Part shown: piece after piece, positions 24,537 to 35,155 of the stretch
Layout: every line of letters begins with the position of its first letter
How positions within the stretch are numbered: the first letter of the stretch is position 1
Assembly: GCA_930367205.1 (NCBI GenBank)
Contig: CAKNEZ010000013.1
Location: 310,001 to 374,000, forward strand
From: Acanthosoma haemorrhoidale
Taxonomy: Eukaryota > Arthropoda > Insecta > Hemiptera > Acanthosomatidae
DNA: 64,000 nucleotides
Direction of reading: 5' to 3'
The notes under the pieces: model-generated
Told to the model about the DNA's origin: nothing
The model's input: only the letters and a program-made list of their open reading frames with translations
The model's database searches: none
Position numbers and translations under genes: made by a program

Positions 24537-25877
24537 TCAGTGCCCGCCGGCCCCCGGAGGGCCACCCCGAGGTGGACGCCGGGAGACAGCGCCAAACCCA
24601 GGCCTCCCCATCACAGAGGGCCCAGACCCAGCGCGCCCCCCAGCCCCCGCCACGGGGCCACCCCCCGCAGCCACCATAGTCATCGCCTTGGGGCCATCCT
24701 TTGGAGTTGGCAAATTCGTCGTAGCGATCCCCTTCGACTCCTCCACCTCGGGATCGCTCCTTGCCTCCTCCACCTTATCAGCCGCCTTCCTCTCCTGTAC
24801 TGCTTTCAGCGGCTTCTTCTTACCCAATACCCTGAGAGCAACCTTAGTGAACCCATAGTTCAGCTTAAGCTTCCGCTTCTCAAGGTATTCCATGCTAGTC
24901 TCTGGGGCAGACAGGATCGCAAAGAAGCCATGCTTCTCCACCTTGGTGCCCAGGAGTCTCCATAATCCAATATCAGGTACCCTAGAGTTTTGGGTCCTGA
25001 TCCTCTTCATGAAATAACCTTCCAGAGGCATTTCTCCTGTAATGAAGGTTCCTACCTTCACGGTTTTATGAAGCTCCTCCACCTTTCCTACGCGGAGCTC
25101 CAGATCCCCACTCATGTTAAAATTGGGTACTATAATCGACAACCAGTCCTTGGTCTCCTGGTTGTCGCAGATTATGACACAGGCTCCCACATGTGGGTAA
25201 ATTCCGCTGAATTCAGCCTGTGTCCCTTTCTCTTCTTCCAGCTGATCGACAAATTTCATCAGCTGACCCTTCATCTCCTCGCAATTCTCCTTCGTCAGCT
25301 GAGTGGACGGATATCCACTAGGGATAATCGCCACCCTGCTTCCTCCGGCAGCAATCGCGTAGGATGCAATGCTAGTATCCCCACCCCTATGCCTCTTTGC
25401 CGTAGGCGCAGAGGTACCGGGTGAGGACCTAATCCTTTTCTCTGGAGCGCACCCAGACCCTGCCATATTCCCGGACCCCGAAGGTCCTGGACGTCCGGCC
25501 GGATCCTCAGGTGGCCCTCCAGCCAACATTGCCCTCCTCCACTTCTTCCTCTGGGCTCCAGAGAACTTGTGCTTGGAGGTCTCGCCTGCATCCTTGGATG
25601 CAGCGTCCCTACCAGGCGCCAAGCTTTCTGGCTCCATTACCAGTCCACTTGCCTCCTCTACAAGCGTCGCAAGCGAGCTCATAGAGGCTTCATCGTCCAC
25701 TACCTCAGCGCCAAGGTCCATTGAAGGCCCCTGGGCTGAGTCCTCTCCGCTGATCATGCTGACCAGCTCCTCCATGTCTTCATTATTATTTTTATTATTA
25801 CTTTTACTCATTTTTGTTCCCACGAAAGCGGGGGAAGTTACTCTGCAGGTACTGCCCCCTCTCCCTGCAGAGGGCAT
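24537..25877 (-). CDS. Retrotransposon ORF1 (RNP/gag-like protein), full length
   Basis: A 446-residue ORF1 protein. The N-terminal third is acidic and of low complexity (runs of Asn and Ser, then a Gly/Pro-rich stretch), with a basic patch and a possible nuclear signal near AKRHRGG. The central domain (about 185-370) starts YPSTQLTKENCEEMKG, and its WLSIIVP and RIRTQNSRVPD segments resemble the DUF4780 family found in insect retroelement ORF1 proteins (family call from memory). The C-terminus is Gly/Pro/Arg-rich and may bind RNA. No CCHC knuckle is seen here; the only one in the element is in ORF2. The stop TGA is followed 2 nt later by the ORF2 ATG. Confidence 0.9.
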   Translation of the reverse strand: MPSAGRGGSTCRVTSPAFVGTKMSKSNNKNNNEDMEELVSMISGEDSAQGPSMDLGAEVVDDEASMSSLATLVEEASGLVMEPESLAPGRDAASKDAGETSKHKFSGAQRKKWRRAMLAGGPPEDPAGRPGPSGSGNMAGSGCAPEKRIRSSPGTSAPTAKRHRGGDTSIASYAIAAGGSRVAIIPSGYPSTQLTKENCEEMKGQLMKFVDQLEEEKGTQAEFSGIYPHVGACVIICDNQETKDWLSIIVPNFNMSGDLELRVGKVEELHKTVKVGTFITGEMPLEGYFMKRIRTQNSRVPDIGLWRLLGTKVEKHGFFAILSAPETSMEYLEKRKLKLNYGFTKVALRVLGKKKPLKAVQERKAADKVEEARSDPEVEESKGIATTNLPTPKDGPKAMTMVAAGGGPVAGAGGRAGSGPSVMGRPGFGAVSRRPPRGGPPGAGGH

Positions 25878-26232
25878 TTAATACAATGGGGTGCGCCTGG
25901 TGCCCCAAGGGGGTCGATTAAAGACAGTGCATTTTTATACACCCCCTGCCATTCAGCCACAGCTCCAGCTCCTCTACACTTGGCTTGGGTGTTAAGGAGA
26001 TCTCCACCTGGATTTCATGATGGAGGTCCCGCCTCTGTCGTCCGCGAGTCCATCGGACTCCCCAGGGGGTACCACGTGGAGGTGACAGTAGGCGTTGGTA
26101 GGGATAGGTCAGACTGGGAGTTCACAAGCAGTGAGTAGGGCACTATTGCTTGATTCCTCCGCTACGAGTAAAGGAGACCCCCGCACCTGTCTCCCTCTCT
26201 AGTCTTTCCATTACCCTACCCATTTACCCCCC
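25878..26232 (-). other. 5' UTR / internal promoter region of LOA copy B
   Basis: About 355 bp between the 5' terminus (minus strand GGGGGGTAAATGGG) and the ORF1 ATG. Non-LTR elements of this type usually carry an internal promoter here. No core element was clearly recognised. Confidence 0.5.
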
Positions 26233-26489
26233 CGAGTAGTAGTAAGTAGGTAGAGAGAGAGAGAGGTAAGACGACGACGACGGGACGGAGTCTGAAGCTG
26301 TTGCTGTACTTTTTATTAGACAGGCAGTGGTGATGATTGATTATCTGTCTGTATGTCAACAAACCAGGTGTGTGAAAAGCTTGCACTAAGTACAACAAAC
26401 AGCGGGAAGCGGAAGTCCGGAAGGAGGCCCTACAGGTAGGTCTCCCCTGTACACCTTCCCTTATATTGAATGATGTCGTGAAATTATAA

Positions 26490-26651
26490 CGGGAAAGCGC
26501 GAACGCAGTCCCGACTACCAAAAATTACGCGCCCGAGATACCCGCATTTGGGGTATTCGCAGGGGTCAGCTCAACCGAAGTGCAATGGAAAAGCCTCACC
26601 CTGGGGGAACCGCCTTGTTGATCACGGTAGGCCCCCACGCCAGGTAAGTAT
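26490..26651 (-). ncRNA. U1: U1 spliceosomal snRNA, copy 8 (LOA inserted downstream)
   Basis: Complete standard U1. LOA copy B is inserted about 257 bp beyond its 3' end, so the promoter is undisturbed. A substitution lies just past the RNA 3' end (plus strand GATGTCGTG instead of GATGTGGTG). Confidence 0.96.
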
Positions 26652-28834
26652 GCTATAATTTGGGAAAATCCGATAGTTGTCAAGTCAAACCTAACTTCAC
26701 TTGCGAGATTGAACTGGATTCGGAGAAGACGAATGGCCGTCTAGCGAACCACCAGATGATGTAATACAGAAAAAAATGTTTCGTTTATCTTACTACACAA
26801 TATATTATCGAGTATAAATAGTTTAAACGCACCGAAAACATTTCCCTACCCGTATTAGTGCATATATCTCTGCATCCCTCTCGATCCCACAGGTTAGCTA
26901 GCGATCACACAGGTGGCGCTAGTGTAGCTTCCTTCCCGGTATCTACCCTTCAACTTCAACCAATCTCCCGAGCTATTATTAGTAAACGCTCCAAAACGTA
27001 TTATTTATTATATTTTTGAGATTTCCCTCATCTTATTTGCTACTATTTATAATGACAATATTTTATAAGATTTTTTATTTTTGGAGTTACACATAAAAAA
27101 AATATTGGGTATATATGTTATCTTTTAGGAATCCACCGAGATCCGTTCATTAAATTATTTTTAATATTACTTTGCCGCCGAATTAAATAGTGACTCTTGC
27201 TGTAACTTTATTTATGAATCATTATTCCTAATCCAACCATGATCTCGAATGATAGTATCAATCGAGTGACTCCCGCAATAATATTTTGGTGCCTGTTTAT
27301 CCTTAGCTCACAGATAAAACCTCCTCCTGTAGTAAGCCGTAAAAATTTACTGATCCCGACCTCACTAATCCGGAACTAGTGATCCTTTCACTTTCAGTCG
27401 TTATCCCCACTATTATTTTTTTTCATCTCAACAATTTTAATTCTGTCTGTTCCCTGGAGTAGTGTCTTTTACATGGACAACCCCAGTTGTGATTAGCTAA
27501 TTAAAAAATAGCTTTCTCTATTTTGTCTTTGAAATACATATATAAAATTGGGCTCACCTTATCATTATTTTACTTAATTTCTTTTCTTTTAAATGAAATC
27601 ATTTTGCTCATCGCTGATATTGAAAATAGTATTCGTCGGAGATTTGATGATATGTCGGGCCGGCTCGGCTATCCCTCGGACTGGGCTCCACCTTTAGAGG
27701 ACGTCGTGAGGAGCGATATAGTCTCTAGATACCCTTAAAAATTATTTTAATATCCAGAACATACATCGTTTGTGGTATCCTTTAATATGAAAAATGGTTA
27801 TCATAGTAACCCGACGCTGCCAAATCCAACTATTATATGATATATACACTGTATGTACTATTTCTAATTGAATAATACGGAGCCCGTATTTACGAGGAAA
27901 GCAATTTTGAATTTTGAATTATAGTGTGCCGTCTGCCTCTTGAAAATCATAGTTTGATTTATTCCTAATGATTTAGACACCCGAAGAGAGTGCTATGGGA
28001 TGATAAACATTTATCTTAAATATCCTCCTGTAATAAATACCCAACGGCTAATAGTTTACGGATTTCTTTAGGCCTTCGTTCGGCCTATCCGAGGAACGGA
28101 GGTGCGTCCCATTAACACTTGCTCGTGCACTCATTAGATGGGCGGGAGACGTTAGGCTGACCGGTCCCATCTTGCCCGGGGGAGAGCCGGCTGCAGGCGA
28201 ATATCAACCCATGCCGATGCTCTGTCCGATGTTATATCTATCTATACGATACGGGGTGAGCCCCCCTTCCAGTTTTTATATATGTAGTCTCTTCTAGACA
28301 TGATTATCCAAATATTTAATTAAAGTAGAGCCCGGATAAAAACTAAACTATCCGATTTTGAATTTTCCTCATTGTACTATAAACATTGATCAATCAATCA
28401 ATCAATTTTCACGGAAACGTTGGGCTAGGTATGACGACGCATTATTGAGATGATGAGATACAATGATCATCTCATTGTGGAGGATTTTCTCTGCCTCGGA
28501 GAGGGGGGAAAAAAAAAAAATTATGAATCTCATCATCAATGTGAGTCAGTTAGTTTATCAGGTAGGGAGGGAGTAGTGTCGAGTAGTAGTAAGTAGGTAG
28601 AGAGAGAGAGGTAAGACGACGACGACGGGACGGAGTCTGAAGCCGTTGCTGTACTTTTTATTAGACAGGCAGTGGTGATGATTGATTATCTGTCTGTATG
28701 TCAACAAACCAGGTGTGTGAAAAGCTTGCACTAAGTACAACAAACAGCGGGAAGCGGAAGTCCGGAAGGAGGCCCTACAGGTAGGTCTCCCCTGTACACC
28801 TTCCCTTATATTGAATGATGTGGTGAAATTATAA

Positions 28835-28996
28835 CGGGAAAGCGCGAACGCAGTCCCGACTACCAAAAATTACGCGCCCGAGATACCCGCATTTGGGGTA
28901 TTCGCAGGGGTCAGCTCAACCGAAGTGCAATGGAAAAGCCTCACCCTGGGGGAACCGCCTTGTTGATCACGGTAGGCCCCCACGCCAGGTAAGTAT
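28835..28996 (-). ncRNA. U1: U1 spliceosomal snRNA, copy 9 (last in array)
   Basis: Complete standard U1, the one closest to the right array edge. Its upstream flank shares the ATATACAAAA variant with copy 2 rather than with its nearest neighbours, an example of scattered variants across the array. Confidence 0.96.
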
Positions 28997-30577
28997 GCTA
29001 TAATTTGGGAAAATCCGATAGTTGTCAAGTCAAACCTAACTTCACTTGCGAGATTGAACTGGATTCGGAGAAGACGAATGGCCGTCTAGCGAACCACCAG
29101 ATGATGTAATATACAAAAAAATGTTTCGTTTATCTTACTACACAATATATTATCGAGTATAAATAGTTTAAACGCACCGAAAACATTTCCCTACCCGTAT
29201 TAGTGCATATATCTCTGCATCCCTCTCGATCCCACAGGTTAGCTAGCGATCACACAGGTGGCGCTAGTATAGCTTCCTTCCCGGTATCTACCCTTCAACT
29301 TCAACCAATCTCCCGAGCTATTATTAGTAAACGCTCCAAAACGTATTATTTATTATATTTTTGAGATTTCCCTCATCTTATTTGCTACTATTTATAATGA
29401 CAATATTTTATAAGATTTTTTATTTTTGGAGTTACACATAAAAAAAATATTGGGTATATATGTTATCTTTTAGGAATCCACCGAGATCCGTTCATTAAAT
29501 TATTTTTAATATTACTTTGCCGCCGAATTAAATAGTGACTCTTGCTGTAACTTTATTTATGAATCATTATTCCTAATCCAACCATGATCTCGAATGATAG
29601 TATCAATCGAGTGACTCCCGCAATAATATTTTGGTGCCTGTTTATCCTTAGCTCACAGATAAAACCTCCTCCTGTAGTAAGCCGTAAAAATTTACTGATC
29701 CCGACCTCACTAATCCGGAACTAGTGATCCTTTCACTTTCAGTCGTTATCCCCACTATTATTTTTTTTCATCTCAACAATTTTAATTCTGTCTGTTCCCT
29801 GGAGTAGTGTCTTTTACATGGACAACCCCAGTTGTGATTAGCTAATTAAAAAATAGCTTTCTCTATTTTGTCTTTGAAATACATATATAAAATTGGGCTC
29901 ACCTTATCATTATTTTACTTAATTTCTTTTCTTTTAAATGAAATCATTTTGCTCATCGCTGATATTGAAAATAGTATTCGTCGGAGATTTGATGATATGT
30001 CGGGCCGGCTCGGCTATCCCTCGGACTGGGCTCCACCTTTAGAGGACGTCGTGAGGAGCGATATAGTCTCTAGATACCCTTAAAAATTATTTTAATATCC
30101 AGAACATACATCGTTTGTGGTATCCTTTAATATGAAAAATGGTTATCATAGTAACCCGACGCTGCCAAATCCAACTATTATATGATATATACACTGTATG
30201 TACTATTTCTAATTGAATAATACGGAGCCCGTATTTACGAGGAAAGCAATTTTGAATTTTGAATTATAGTGTGCCGTCTGCCTCTTGAAAATCATAGTTT
30301 GATTTATTCCTAATGATTTAGACACCCGAAGAGAGTGCTATGGGATGATAAACATTTATCTTAAATATCCTCCTGTAATAAATACCCAACGGCTAATAGT
30401 TTTCGGATTTCTTTAGGCCTTCGTTCGGCCTATCCGAGGAACGGAGGTGCGTCCGATTAACACTTGCTCGTGCACTCATTAGATGGGCGGGAGACGTTAG
30501 GCTGACCGGTCCCATCTTGCCCGGGGGAGAGCCGGCTGCAGGCGAATATCAACCCATGCCGATGCTCTGTCCGATGT

Positions 30578-31018
30578 AGGGCAGGCGATCGTCGAGACCG
30601 AAAAAGCACCAGTGGCACTGCTGTCTACTTCGGTGGGAATCTTATTTCATGGAAGTCTGTAAAGCAGCAGAGCGTCGCACTCTCTACAGCCGAGGCGGAG
30701 TATGTAGCAGCAGCACAGACAGCGGCAGAGGTCATACATCTCCACAACTTAGCAAGAAGTGTGTCAGTGAGTGCTAGTGATGAAGTGCCCTTAATAAAGG
30801 TGGATAACAAAAGTGCCATATTTATGTTAAGTAATTATGAAAATTCAAAAAGATCAAAGCATATTGACATAAAAGTAAATTTTATAAAGGATTTAATTGC
30901 AAATAATAAAATTAAAATTGAATATGTACAGTCAGAAAATAACATAGCAGATATTTTAACAAAAGGTTTAGTGGCTCAAAGGTTTGAATTTTTAAGAGAG
31001 AAATTGTCAATTTTGTAA
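30578..31018 (+). pseudogene. Copia polyprotein C-terminus (RNase H domain)
   Basis: An open frame of 146 residues entered from the truncated 5' side. It has the copia RNase H signature: DRKSTSG, ISWKSVKQQSVALSTAEAEY, a KVDNKSAI segment with catalytic Asp, SKHIDIKVNFIKDL and the ending NIADILTKGL. No frameshift lies inside the fragment. The protease, integrase and RT regions are absent, so it cannot act alone. Confidence 0.88.
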
Positions 31019-31142
31019 TGAACTTATGTACTTAACTGTTTTTTTTTAGATTATGCTTTTGTGGCAATTTTGTTTTTTGTATATTTTTTTTAAATTCTTT
31101 TTTCTTAAAAAAAAAAAAAAAAAAATCAAAATTGAGAAGGGG

Positions 31143-31299
31143 TGTTGAAATATTGTATCTCTTTGGTTGATGTAGGCACCCATGGTTAGGTGGGAGTTTA
31201 TATAACAGTGTGTAATAAAGTTGTTCCCAAGTAATGTGCTGGCTGTGCGCCGCTAGTTTATTATATTTTTCCCTTGCCTGAATCATATAATTTGACACA
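31143..31299 (+). repeat. Probable copia 3' LTR
   Basis: Starts with TGTTGAAATATTG right after a purine-rich tract, as copia LTRs do, and contains an AATAAAG signal near 31215. The end at TTTGACACA is a guess because there is no second LTR to compare. Confidence 0.5.
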
Positions 31300-31303
31300 G
31301 TTG

Positions 31304-32708
31304 ACATAGTTATACATGTAAGTATACCATTTTCAAAAACACGTTTTGAGGAATTAAAAACACTTATAGAAGAAGATGTTGTTATGAGACAGTTGTCAAA
31401 TTTTATCTTGAATGGTTGGCCTTCGTCAAAAACTGAATTATCTAATGAATTAAAAGCCTATTACAGCTTCAGAGAAGAATTGGCTCTTTATGAAGGAGTA
31501 ATGATCAAAGGGGCCCAAATAGTAGTACCAGAAAAATTGGTGCCTTTGGTTCTATATGAAATTCATCGAGGACATAGAGGAGCTGAATCATGCTTAAAAC
31601 TCGCCAGAGAAAATTTATTTTGGCCCAAAATGTCCTCAGACATAAAAAACTTTGTGGCAAGATGTCAAGTATGCCAGTGTCTTCAAAAAGATAAACCAAA
31701 AGAAGAACTGTGCCTAAATCAGGTACCAACTAGACCCTGGGAAATTTTAGGATCTGATTTGTTCCATTGGAATCAAAAAGATTACTTGATTATAGCTGAT
31801 GTATATTCAGGATTCTATGATTTTCAAGTGCTCAACATAACCACCAGTGCAGCTGTTATCCTTAAACTAAAGAATTGGTTCTCTACTCATGGAATACCTG
31901 ATATACTAAAAACTGATGGTGGTCCACAATATAGCAGCAAAGAATTTCAAGACTTTAGCACATCATGGAACATTACCCATCAAGTATCCAGCCCTCATTT
32001 TCCGCGGGCTAACGGATTCATCGAAAGATATGTACAAGAAGCAAAACTATTACTAAGAAAATGCGCCAAGGAAAACACGGATATCCACCTTGCACTACTG
32101 AATCAACGCAACATTCCGAGGGATAGCATTGGATCCCCAGCTCAAAGGCTCATGGGAAGAAGAACGAAAACCCTGATTCCTTGTTTGGACTCAGTTCTTA
32201 AGCCTCAACTCATCAGCCCAGACAAGGTCACACAAACACTCAAGAATTGGCAAAGCGAGCAGAAAAGGTATGCTGACATAGGCAAAACGTCGCATAAACC
32301 TTCAGTGATGGAGAAAAGATCCTATGGAAGAAAGCACCTCGTGAATGGGTACCAGCAACAATTATTAAGCAAAATGAAGGCTCCAACTCTTACATTATTA
32401 AAACCCAAGATGGTGTGAAGTACCACCGCAACTCATGGTTCCTTCGTCCTATACCTGAACCCCAAAACTTTGAATTTAAGGAGAGTGTGGTTTCCTCTCC
32501 ACAACGTATGGAATCAGCTCCAGCAGTGGTTACTCGTAAATCGATCTCTACACAGTTCACACCACCAAAGAGTCTAACACCAAAGCCACCTGTTTCTGAG
32601 GATATGAGTTTAACCAAATCTGCTACTCAACAAAATAAAACTGAAGAATACCGAACCAAGAGTGGAAGGTTAATCAGGGAACCAAGAAGACTGATAAAAG
32701 AAGAATAA
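31304..32708 (+). pseudogene. Gypsy integrase region (one frameshift)
   Basis: The zinc-binding HHCC module has His residues in IHRGHRG and Cys residues in CQVCQ (31558-31680). The DDE core follows: first Asp in GSDLFHW, second in KTDGGPQY, Glu in ANGFIERY. A shift of frame near 32310 splits the core from its C-terminal extension. The extension continues in another frame to a stop at 32706-32708 and ends TKSGRLIREPRRL, a common gypsy C-terminal motif. Confidence 0.82.
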
Positions 32709-32781
32709 TCAAGCAACCAATAAGACTGACAACATTACCAAGAAGACTACATATGAAGCTTCAAATCCAAAAGAAGAAGGA

Positions 32782-32943
32782 TGTCAGCAGGCAAATGATG
32801 ACGTCACTTGAATTAGTTTGTTTATGCCTTGTATAATACGTAACCTTTGTTTGCTGTTACAATATAGTTCTGTTCTAACATTCCATGAAGTCGGTCGTTC
32901 TTATTAACACCCTCATTCTTAATTTAATTAAGTCATTCTTACA
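32782..32943 (+). repeat. Probable gypsy family-1 3' LTR
   Basis: Begins TGTCAGCAGGC right after the purine tract and ends near CATTCTTACA. It is short (about 160 bp). The borders are inferred from TG...CA ends, with no partner LTR. Confidence 0.45.
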
Positions 32944-32967
32944 AAACCCGCGCGTGATATAAATGTT

Positions 32968-33222
32968 GTTCATTCTGAAGGGCCCACATTCGATTCGACG
33001 CTGGAGGAACTGAATATAAGACTATCCGCACTTGAGTCTAGAATATCCAGAGGTAACTCTGTTCGTTCTCGTAGTAACAGCCGAAATGAACGTTTTGATC
33101 CAAAAGGAAAGTATTGTTTTGGCCATTATCATTACGGAAAGAAATGTATACCGTCTAAGTGCACACCTGAATGTAAATGGGTTGTGGCGAAGGGAAACTC
33201 CTCACGGCAGACACAGAACTGA
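32968..33222 (+). pseudogene. Gypsy gag C-terminus with zinc-binding segment
   Basis: Frame ending TGA at 33220-33222. It contains an Arg/Ser-rich stretch, then KYCFGHYHYGKKCIPSKC, matching the Cys/His segment typical of this group of insect gypsy gag proteins. The protease frame overlaps it in a different frame, the usual gag/pro frameshift layout. Confidence 0.65.
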
Positions 33223-33350
33223 CCAACTGTGCTGCTGTAAATATTCCAGGTCAACAACATCGTTTGTTCTTACGAGACAAGAATACAGGTGTTCGCTTTC
33301 TGGTTGATAGTGGCGCAGATGTTTCCACACAATTTTGGTTTACTAATTGA
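33219..33350 (+). pseudogene. Gypsy aspartic protease fragment
   Basis: A frame overlapping the end of gag carries FLVDSGADVS, the retroviral-type protease motif with catalytic Asp at 33306-33308. It runs into a stop near 33349, then LOA copy C interrupts the element. Confidence 0.75.
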
Positions 33351-33489
33351 TCTAAAAAACAAAAAACTTATTGATAAAAGTACAAAGCTCACTGTTACAG
33401 GTGAAGTAGTTTATTTATTTATTATTTGTTCCGGCATTTGTGCACCGCGGCCTCACTGAGACCTATTGTGCGCCGTCCATGTCCCTGTC

Positions 33490-34653
33490 CTATATATGTG
33501 ACAGGCCCACGGCCTTTGCAATGCCCCCTCCCAACCTGACGGAGCCCAATACTCCCCTGTCAGACTGCTTGGATAAGATCCTATTTACTCTAAACATGGA
33601 AGTTGTATCGTTTATTTCGCTACAAAATTTCTTCCACGCCCTTCTTTTAGCCTTTCTGACTTCTTTGTGATAATCAGTGAGTGCACGTTTATAAGTGTCC
33701 CATCTGCCTGATCTTTTGGCCGCGTTAAAGAGTTTACGTGTAAGAGCTCTTAACTTGCCAAGTTCATTGTTCCACCCGGGACAGTTCCTGTTGGATCTAA
33801 CATTACATACAGTGTTATTATCAGTGTATGACTTAATCATTGCCTCAGTCAATGTTGAGTTTAAATGTTCCAAATGCCAGTTGCTACTCACCACTCTAGG
33901 ACAGCATTTGACCTCCTCCTCAAGCTGTGTATAGTAGGTTTCCCAGTTTGTAAGTTTGGGATTCCTATACACAGCTTCGGACGTGATGTTACCACTTAGA
34001 TCAAATCTAATGTATCTATGATCTGAGCATGACTCTTCTTCAGAGACGTGCCAGCCTTTAACCCTTAGGCTTATAGTACGTGTGCTAAGGGTTATGTCAA
34101 TGACCTCAGATCTGATTCTGTTGTTAAAAGTGGCAATATTGCCTCTGTTTAGAATGTCTAGGTCATTACTAGTTATGTACTCTACTAAACACTCACCTCT
34201 CTGGTTGTTGTTCTTGCTCCCCCAGAGCTGATGGTGAGCATTCGCGTCAAGCGATGCTATAAGCTCGCCCCTTAAGCCAGTCCCTTCCGTTAGCTTACTA
34301 AGTGCCTCGGTCGGGACTCTTTCTTCATATGGGAGGTAGACCGATGCAATCGTCAACCTCCCACGTTGATTTCCCTCGTTGAGGGCGATTTGAGCTGCTG
34401 CTAAATCTCTAGAACAATATTGCCATAGAGGCAGCATTTTAAGACTGCTCTTATGCAGGATACAGGCTCTGGCACGCTCGGGTACAGAAATAATCTCATA
34501 CCCACGCATCGCCAGCCCCCCCATCCTGCCCTTATACAGGTAAGGTTCTTGTATTAGAATAATATCAATATCCTTACCTCTCACATACTGCTGCAGAACA
34601 CCACATGCTGCAATACAGTGGTGTAGATTAATTTGCAGCAGCCTCACCACCAT
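33490..34653 (-). pseudogene. LOA ORF2 deletion derivative: endonuclease joined to C-terminal tail
   Basis: A 387-residue open frame: the APE endonuclease and following linker up to SVRLGGG, then in-frame the terminal AKAVGLSHI of ORF2. RT, RNase H and the CCHC are gone. Compared with copy A the gap spans about 7450-9886. Because the frame and the natural stop are kept, an endonuclease-only protein could in principle be made. Confidence 0.88.
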
Positions 34654-34655
34654 GA

Positions 34656-35155
34656 TCAGTGCCCGCCGGCCCCCGGAGGGCCACCCCGAGGCGGACGCCG
34701 GGAGACAGCGCCAAACCTAGGCCTCCCCATCACAGAGGGCCGAGACCCAGCGCGCCTCCCTCCCAGCCCCCGCCACGGGGCCACCCCCCGCAGCCGCCAT
34801 AGTCATCGCCTTGGGGCCATCCTTAGGAGTTGGCAAATTCGTCGTAGCGATCCCCTTCGACTCCACCGCCTCAGGATCGCTCCTTGCCTCCTCCACCTTA
34901 TCAGCCGGCTTCCTCTCCTGTACTACTTTCGGCGGCTTCTTCTTATCCAATACCCTGAGAGCGACCTTAGTGAACCCATAGTTCAGCTTAAGCTTCCGCT
35001 TCTCAAGGTATTCCATGCTAGGCTCTGGGGCAGACAGGATCGCAAAGAAGCCATGCTTCTCCACCTTGGTGCCCAGGAGTCTCCATAATCTAATATCAGG
35101 TACCCTAAAGTTTTGGGTCCTGATCCTCTTCATGAAATGTTCTTCCAGAGGCATT
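34656..35155 (-). pseudogene. LOA ORF1 fragment (copy C), frameshifted
   Basis: Carries the ORF1 region from GEMPLEEHFMKRIRT to the Gly/Pro-rich tail. A net 4-bp insertion near 34755 relative to copy A shifts the tail frame. Truncated at its 5' end. Confidence 0.8.

Larger units (their letters stand above)
20862..26232 (-). mobile_element. LOA/R1-group non-LTR retrotransposon, copy B (full length)
   Basis: A 5371-bp minus-strand insertion with a 12-bp target-site duplication CGAGTAGTAGTA (20850-20861 and 26233-26244). Removing the insert and one duplicate restores the array unit exactly. It has a 5' UTR of about 355 bp starting with a G-run (minus strand), ORF1, ORF2, a short 3' UTR and a (TAA)n-type tail. 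It is the reference copy for the four in this window. The only clear inactivating lesion is a premature TGA in ORF2. Confidence 0.95.
26233..30577. repeat. U1 snRNA tandem array, right block and array edge
   Basis: The unit broken by LOA copy B continues here with two more U1 genes; the spacer open frame is at 27523 and 29868. The last unit follows the consensus up to the word CCGATGT and then switches at 30578 into copia retrotransposon sequence. This is the only array edge inside the window. Confidence 0.95.
30578..31299 (+). mobile_element. Ty1/copia retrotransposon, 3' fragment
   Basis: Abuts the last U1 unit at 30578. It contains the C-terminal part of a copia polyprotein, an A/T-rich untranslated stretch with a long A-run (31110-31125), a purine tract GAGAAGGGG and a probable 3' LTR beginning TGTTGAAATATTG at 31143. 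Everything 5' of RNase H is missing. The right end is approximate. Confidence 0.85.
31300..32943 (+). mobile_element. Ty3/gypsy retrotransposon, 3' fragment (family 1)
   Basis: Begins inside the RNase H-to-integrase linker, directly after the copia fragment. It carries the whole integrase region, a short untranslated stretch, a purine tract AAGAAGAAGG and a probable 3' LTR. Gag, protease, RT and RNase H are missing. Confidence 0.82.
33414..35155 (-). mobile_element. LOA/R1-group non-LTR retrotransposon, copy C (internally deleted, nested in gypsy)
   Basis: Has the family 3' tail (TAAA-type run), 3' UTR, the last ten codons of ORF2, the endonuclease part of ORF2 and a fragment of ORF1. The 2.4-kb segment coding RT and RNase H is missing. 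The 5' end stops at the GAGGCATT word of ORF1 and joins gypsy sequence. No target-site duplication was recognised, so gypsy sequence may have been lost at insertion. Confidence 0.9.

Noticed and set aside
7330..26232. LOA element as a U1-array-specific retrotransposon (like R1/R2 in rDNA)
   Set aside because: Copies A and B sit at different places in the unit, and copies C and D are outside the array. Target sites share no motif.
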